Assembly (NCBI RefSeq): GCF_005233845.1
Contig: NZ_SZQL01000016.1
Span: forward strand, 62,001-126,000
Source of the DNA: Ilyomonas limi
GTDB taxonomy: Bacteria; Bacteroidota; Bacteroidia; Chitinophagales; Chitinophagaceae
Length of the DNA: 64,000 nucleotides
Direction of reading: 5' to 3'
The notes under the pieces were generated by a model. The model was not told the origin of the DNA, searched no databases, and saw nothing but the letters and a program-made list of their open reading frames with translations. This document shows positions 60,930 to 64,000 of this stretch, in pieces; within the stretch, counting starts at the first letter, position 1; each line of letters opens with the position of its first letter. The position numbers were made by a program, and so were the translations under genes.

Positions 60930-62951
60930 ATGTTTATGAAACGATTGTTTATTGCTGTTTTTCTAATGATTTGCGTTATCCCAGGCTTTGCTCAAATACT
61001 GGTAAAGCAGCGCGCCATACTTGATTCTTTAAAACAACAGCTTACTGAAAACAGACCTGATAGCATCAAAGCGGCCAGCACACTTGCTATATCCGACTTT
61101 TACCTGTTTAATGATAACGACAGTGCGTTGTTGTATGCAAACAGGGCATTGTATTACAACAAACAATTTAATAATCCGGCTATCCGTATCAGGGCATACA
61201 CAAACATATTCATTACACAAGGATTGCAGCGCAATGATGTTGCAGCACTTAAAACACTGTTTACAGCGCAGAAACTGGTAGATAATTATCAGGACCCATC
61301 TTTAAAACGGTATTTTTTACAGGCAGCCGGCCTTTTATATAACAGTCTGGAAGACTATCGTAACAGTTTACAGTATTTCTTTGCCAGTACTCCTCCTATC
61401 GAAGATACTGCTGCGCAGGATTTTTACCATACGGTTATTTGTCGTATCATTAGTGAAGATTATTACAAGCTAAATATGCTGGACTCGGCACTGGTCTATG
61501 CTCATATTGTTTTAAAAGGGCTTGAAAAAACCAGGATGGATAACGGTACTGTTGCTCATAGATTGCTTGGCAATATTTACCGCAGGAAAGGTCAGTTGCA
61601 ACCCGCTTTAAAGGAACTGCATACCAGTTTGTGGCTTGCAGAAAATGCAGATTACCTGAATGTGGAAGCCATTAAGTCGCAGCTTGGACTGGCACAAACT
61701 TTTTATGCACTCCGCAACATAGATTCTTCGCTCTATTTCTGCATGGCAGTAATGCATGCTTCCAAAATCAACTCGTTTGTGGAAGAGAAATTACAAACAT
61801 TGGATTTATTGAAAGATATTTATGCTAAAAAAAACAATACTGACAGCGCTTACAAATACACCAGCCTTACACTAAACCTTAGAGACAGTATTTACAATGC
61901 CAACAAAACAAAAGCCGTACAGCGCGCCGAACTGGAACAGCAAATGAGAACTGTAGCATTGGAGAATGAAAAAAAGTCATACGAAACAAGATCTAAGATA
62001 TATGCATTAATAGCAGCATTACTGGTGTTTTTACTCATTGTTTTTATACTTATTCGTCATAATCGCCATAAGCAAAAAGCGTATGCATTGCTGCAAAAAC
62101 AAAAAGAAGAGACTGATGAGCAAAAGCTCAAAGTAGAACAATCATTGCAGGAACTGAAAGCTACGCAGGTACAACTCATCCAAAAAGAAAAGATGGCTTC
62201 GCTTGGAGAATTGACCGCAGGTATTGCACATGAGATACAAAACCCGTTGAATTTTGTAAATAACTTCTCTGAGGTAAACAAAGAGCTGCTGATTGAAATT
62301 AAAGAAGAACTTAATAAAGGTGATCTGGCTGAAGTAAAATTGATAGTGGACGATGTAATATGCAATGAAGAAAAAATAAATCACCACGGCAAGCGTGCTG
62401 ATGCGATAGTAAAAGGCATGCTCGAACACAGCCGCACCTCAAAAGGTGAAAAGCAACCTACTAACATCAATGCCCTGGCTGAGGAATATTTGCGATTGGC
62501 TTATCATGGATTAAGAGCCAAAGACAAGTCTTTTAATGCAGATTTTAAAACCGATTTTGATGAGAGTATTGGAAAGATAAATATTGTACCACAGGATATT
62601 GGCAGAGTACTGCTTAACCTTTTCAATAATGCATTTTATACAGTGAGTGAGAAGAAAAGCAAACTGAATGGAACTTATGAGCCCATGGTAACAATAACAA
62701 CTAAAAAGGAAAATGGAAGTGTTATTATAAAAGTTACAGACAATGGAAATGGTATTCCGCAAAACATCGTTACTAAAATCTTTCAGCCATTCTTCACCAC
62801 TAAACCAACCGGACAGGGAACCGGACTTGGCTTATCGCTCAGCTATGACATTATCAAAGCACATGGCGGAGAAATAAAATTGGAGAGTAAGGAAGGAGAG
62901 GGAAGTAAGTTCACAATTGAGTTGCAAAAAGATAAAACCTTAGATACATGA
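60930..62951 (+). CDS. TPR sensor histidine kinase (membrane)
   Basis: A 673-residue hybrid-free kinase. Signal peptide MFMKRLFIAVFLMICVIPGFAQ; periplasmic TPR-type helices from about 60 to 320 (for example LYANRALYYNKQFNNPAIRIRAYTNIF); one TM at about 352-372 (IYALIAALLVFLLIVFILI); a short coiled coil; then HisKA with H434 in LTAGIAHEIQNPLNFVNNFSEV; and a HATPase_c (DIGRVLLNLFNNAFYTVSEK, VTDNGNGIPQNIVTKIFQPFFTTKPTGQGTGLGLSLSYDIIKAHGG). This Bacteroidota type senses through the TPR domain. No response regulator is adjacent, but the next gene is a 7TMR receptor. Confidence 0.88.
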   Translation: MFMKRLFIAVFLMICVIPGFAQILVKQRAILDSLKQQLTENRPDSIKAASTLAISDFYLFNDNDSALLYANRALYYNKQFNNPAIRIRAYTNIFITQGLQRNDVAALKTLFTAQKLVDNYQDPSLKRYFLQAAGLLYNSLEDYRNSLQYFFASTPPIEDTAAQDFYHTVICRIISEDYYKLNMLDSALVYAHIVLKGLEKTRMDNGTVAHRLLGNIYRRKGQLQPALKELHTSLWLAENADYLNVEAIKSQLGLAQTFYALRNIDSSLYFCMAVMHASKINSFVEEKLQTLDLLKDIYAKKNNTDSAYKYTSLTLNLRDSIYNANKTKAVQRAELEQQMRTVALENEKKSYETRSKIYALIAALLVFLLIVFILIRHNRHKQKAYALLQKQKEETDEQKLKVEQSLQELKATQVQLIQKEKMASLGELTAGIAHEIQNPLNFVNNFSEVNKELLIEIKEELNKGDLAEVKLIVDDVICNEEKINHHGKRADAIVKGMLEHSRTSKGEKQPTNINALAEEYLRLAYHGLRAKDKSFNADFKTDFDESIGKINIVPQDIGRVLLNLFNNAFYTVSEKKSKLNGTYEPMVTITTKKENGSVIIKVTDNGNGIPQNIVTKIFQPFFTTKPTGQGTGLGLSLSYDIIKAHGGEIKLESKEGEGSKFTIELQKDKTLDT

Positions 62952-63027
62952 ACTGCTTGTATATAAAAGGACCGGTAAAATGTTTACCTTTCCTAAACTT
63001 GCATAAGCTATACTCCAAAATTCTTTA

Positions 63028-64000
63028 ATGAAAAAAAGTATTCCTCTATTCCTGTTATCCTTTCTCTTTATAGTTGCTTCTTTAGGACAAGATACCCTAC
63101 CTCCTGTTTTTGAGATTAACAACGATAAAGGAGCGCCATTTCAATTACATGTAGCTTATACGCAATTACTGGAAGACGGGAGTGATACATTGTCCATTGA
63201 GGATGTGAGTGCCGGTGCTTTCTCAGATAGATTCCACCCCAATCAAACTGTCGCTCATGGTATAGATTACCAAATTCATACATACTGGCTCCGCTTTCAA
63301 ATAAAAAATACGTTGAACCATGATATAACGCTTTTTGTTGCTAACAACTTTGGTGTACTGCTCGTAAATATGGATTACCTGTATCTATATCAGCAGGAAA
63401 GCAATGGACAATGGTTGGTTGAGAAAACAGGAAACGGAGTGCCTTGGAGCCAACGAACCGGGTTGAAGCTGTTGCAGCAATTGCCTGTAAGGCTCGCAGC
63501 ACAAGAGCAGGCAGTTATTTATTTGCGGCTGCACGATGATTTCCGGCTTACTAAACCAGATGTTTTTACAGTAAACATGCAATCTGCTGGTTCTTTCTTA
63601 AACGAGAATTTTGCTTCATTTGTAGAAGAGCAGGAGGCAATCACAGGTTTTTTGATTACCATGCTCATTGGCATCATCTTTCTTACTATTATTTACAACG
63701 CATACAATTACTTTATCACTGGCGAAAGAGCTTATCTGTACTTTGTATTGTTCCTGCTATCATTTTGCCTGGCTCAGTCAGCATACCGCTTTTATTTCCT
63801 GTTTGTTGCCCAGTATCCTGCTATTGCATATTATGGTATTCCCTTTTATTGGTATTTCGCCAATATATTTTTGGTACAGTATCTCCGCATTTTTTTACAT
63901 ACCAAGAAAATTATTCCACGTACAGATACATGGCTGGTCGCCAGTTTATGGATCGAAGGCATCTATCTCCTTATTTACCTGCTCATCAATCCTTATGCAT
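63028..64000 (+). CDS. 7TMR-DISM receptor protein (cut by window end)
   Basis: 324 residues visible, no stop before base 64000. Signal peptide MKKSIPLFLLSFLFIVASLG; residues about 30-200 are the 7TMR-DISMED2 extracellular sensor (EDVSAGAFSDRF, YWLRFQIKNTLNHDITLFVANNFGVLLVNMDYLYLYQ). From about 210 the 7TM region begins (GFLITMLIGIIFLTIIYNAYNYFITGERAYLYFVLFLLSFCLAQ). In this family a kinase or PP2C domain follows at the C-terminus, beyond the window. It is 76 bases from the kinase before it, so the two could share a transcript. Confidence 0.85.
   Translation, partial: MKKSIPLFLLSFLFIVASLGQDTLPPVFEINNDKGAPFQLHVAYTQLLEDGSDTLSIEDVSAGAFSDRFHPNQTVAHGIDYQIHTYWLRFQIKNTLNHDITLFVANNFGVLLVNMDYLYLYQQESNGQWLVEKTGNGVPWSQRTGLKLLQQLPVRLAAQEQAVIYLRLHDDFRLTKPDVFTVNMQSAGSFLNENFASFVEEQEAITGFLITMLIGIIFLTIIYNAYNYFITGERAYLYFVLFLLSFCLAQSAYRFYFLFVAQYPAIAYYGIPFYWYFANIFLVQYLRIFLHTKKIIPRTDTWLVASLWIEGIYLLIYLLINPYA

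Noticed and set aside
1-64000. CRISPR array, rRNA operon, prophage or restriction-modification system
   Set aside because: I looked for regularly spaced direct repeats, rRNA signatures, phage structural genes and methylase/nuclease motifs and found none.

Overview
The window reads as a chromosomal segment of a Bacteroidota bacterium, most likely of the Chitinophagaceae. Evidence in the sequence: a type IX secretion C-terminal sorting domain, a short SprA-like surface protein, a YpdA bacillithiol-disulfide reductase, a DUF5522 protein, malate:quinone oxidoreductase, Bacteroidota-type -7 promoter boxes (TAnnTTTG) in front of several genes, AT-rich intergenic DNA and almost no Shine-Dalgarno sequences. 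I count about 50 protein genes (two cut by the window edges), one tRNA-Gln, one IS481-family insertion sequence and one clear pseudogene. There are no rRNA genes and no CRISPR array.

Layout. 1-10 kb: 3' part of glgX is cut off, then ypdA, a PAS histidine kinase, a secreted leucine-rich repeat protein, a lipoprotein, a 7-bladed lactonase and a cold-shock-type RNA-binding protein. 10.5-22 kb: a large SprA-like outer-membrane protein, followed by an exopolysaccharide export block (Wza-like lipoprotein, Wzc-like tyrosine kinase, sulfotransferase, flippase, O-antigen ligase/polymerase) that contains no glycosyltransferase. 22-33 kb: housekeeping genes (rsmG, a family 2 glycosyltransferase, scpB, atpG, an ECF sigma factor, uvrA), a GYF-domain membrane protein, a saccharopine-dehydrogenase-like enzyme and a cysteine-free sirtuin. 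33-42.7 kb: dipeptidase, OPT transporter, phosphodiesterase, VOC protein, malic enzyme fused to phosphotransacetylase, and an MlaE permease.

42.8-50.5 kb: tRNA-Gln, a GH13 alpha-glucosidase and treZ (which with glgX form a dispersed glycogen/trehalose set), an alkyltransferase-like protein, a DUF5522 gene overlapping trmB, then the IS481 element. 51-56.6 kb: mqo followed by an accessory patch (DinB, a decayed SnoaL-like gene, a RibD-C reductase, an AraC regulator and an SDR) with repeated junction sequences that suggest cassette-like acquisition. 56.6-59.2 kb: a tight minus-strand operon DoxX / Tat-exported hemerythrin / small helical protein / chromate transporter, the most system-like unit here. 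59.4-64 kb: a very acidic orphan protein, aroQ, a TPR sensor kinase, and the start of a 7TMR-DISM receptor.

All functions come from motif and family recognition by eye; no database search was run.
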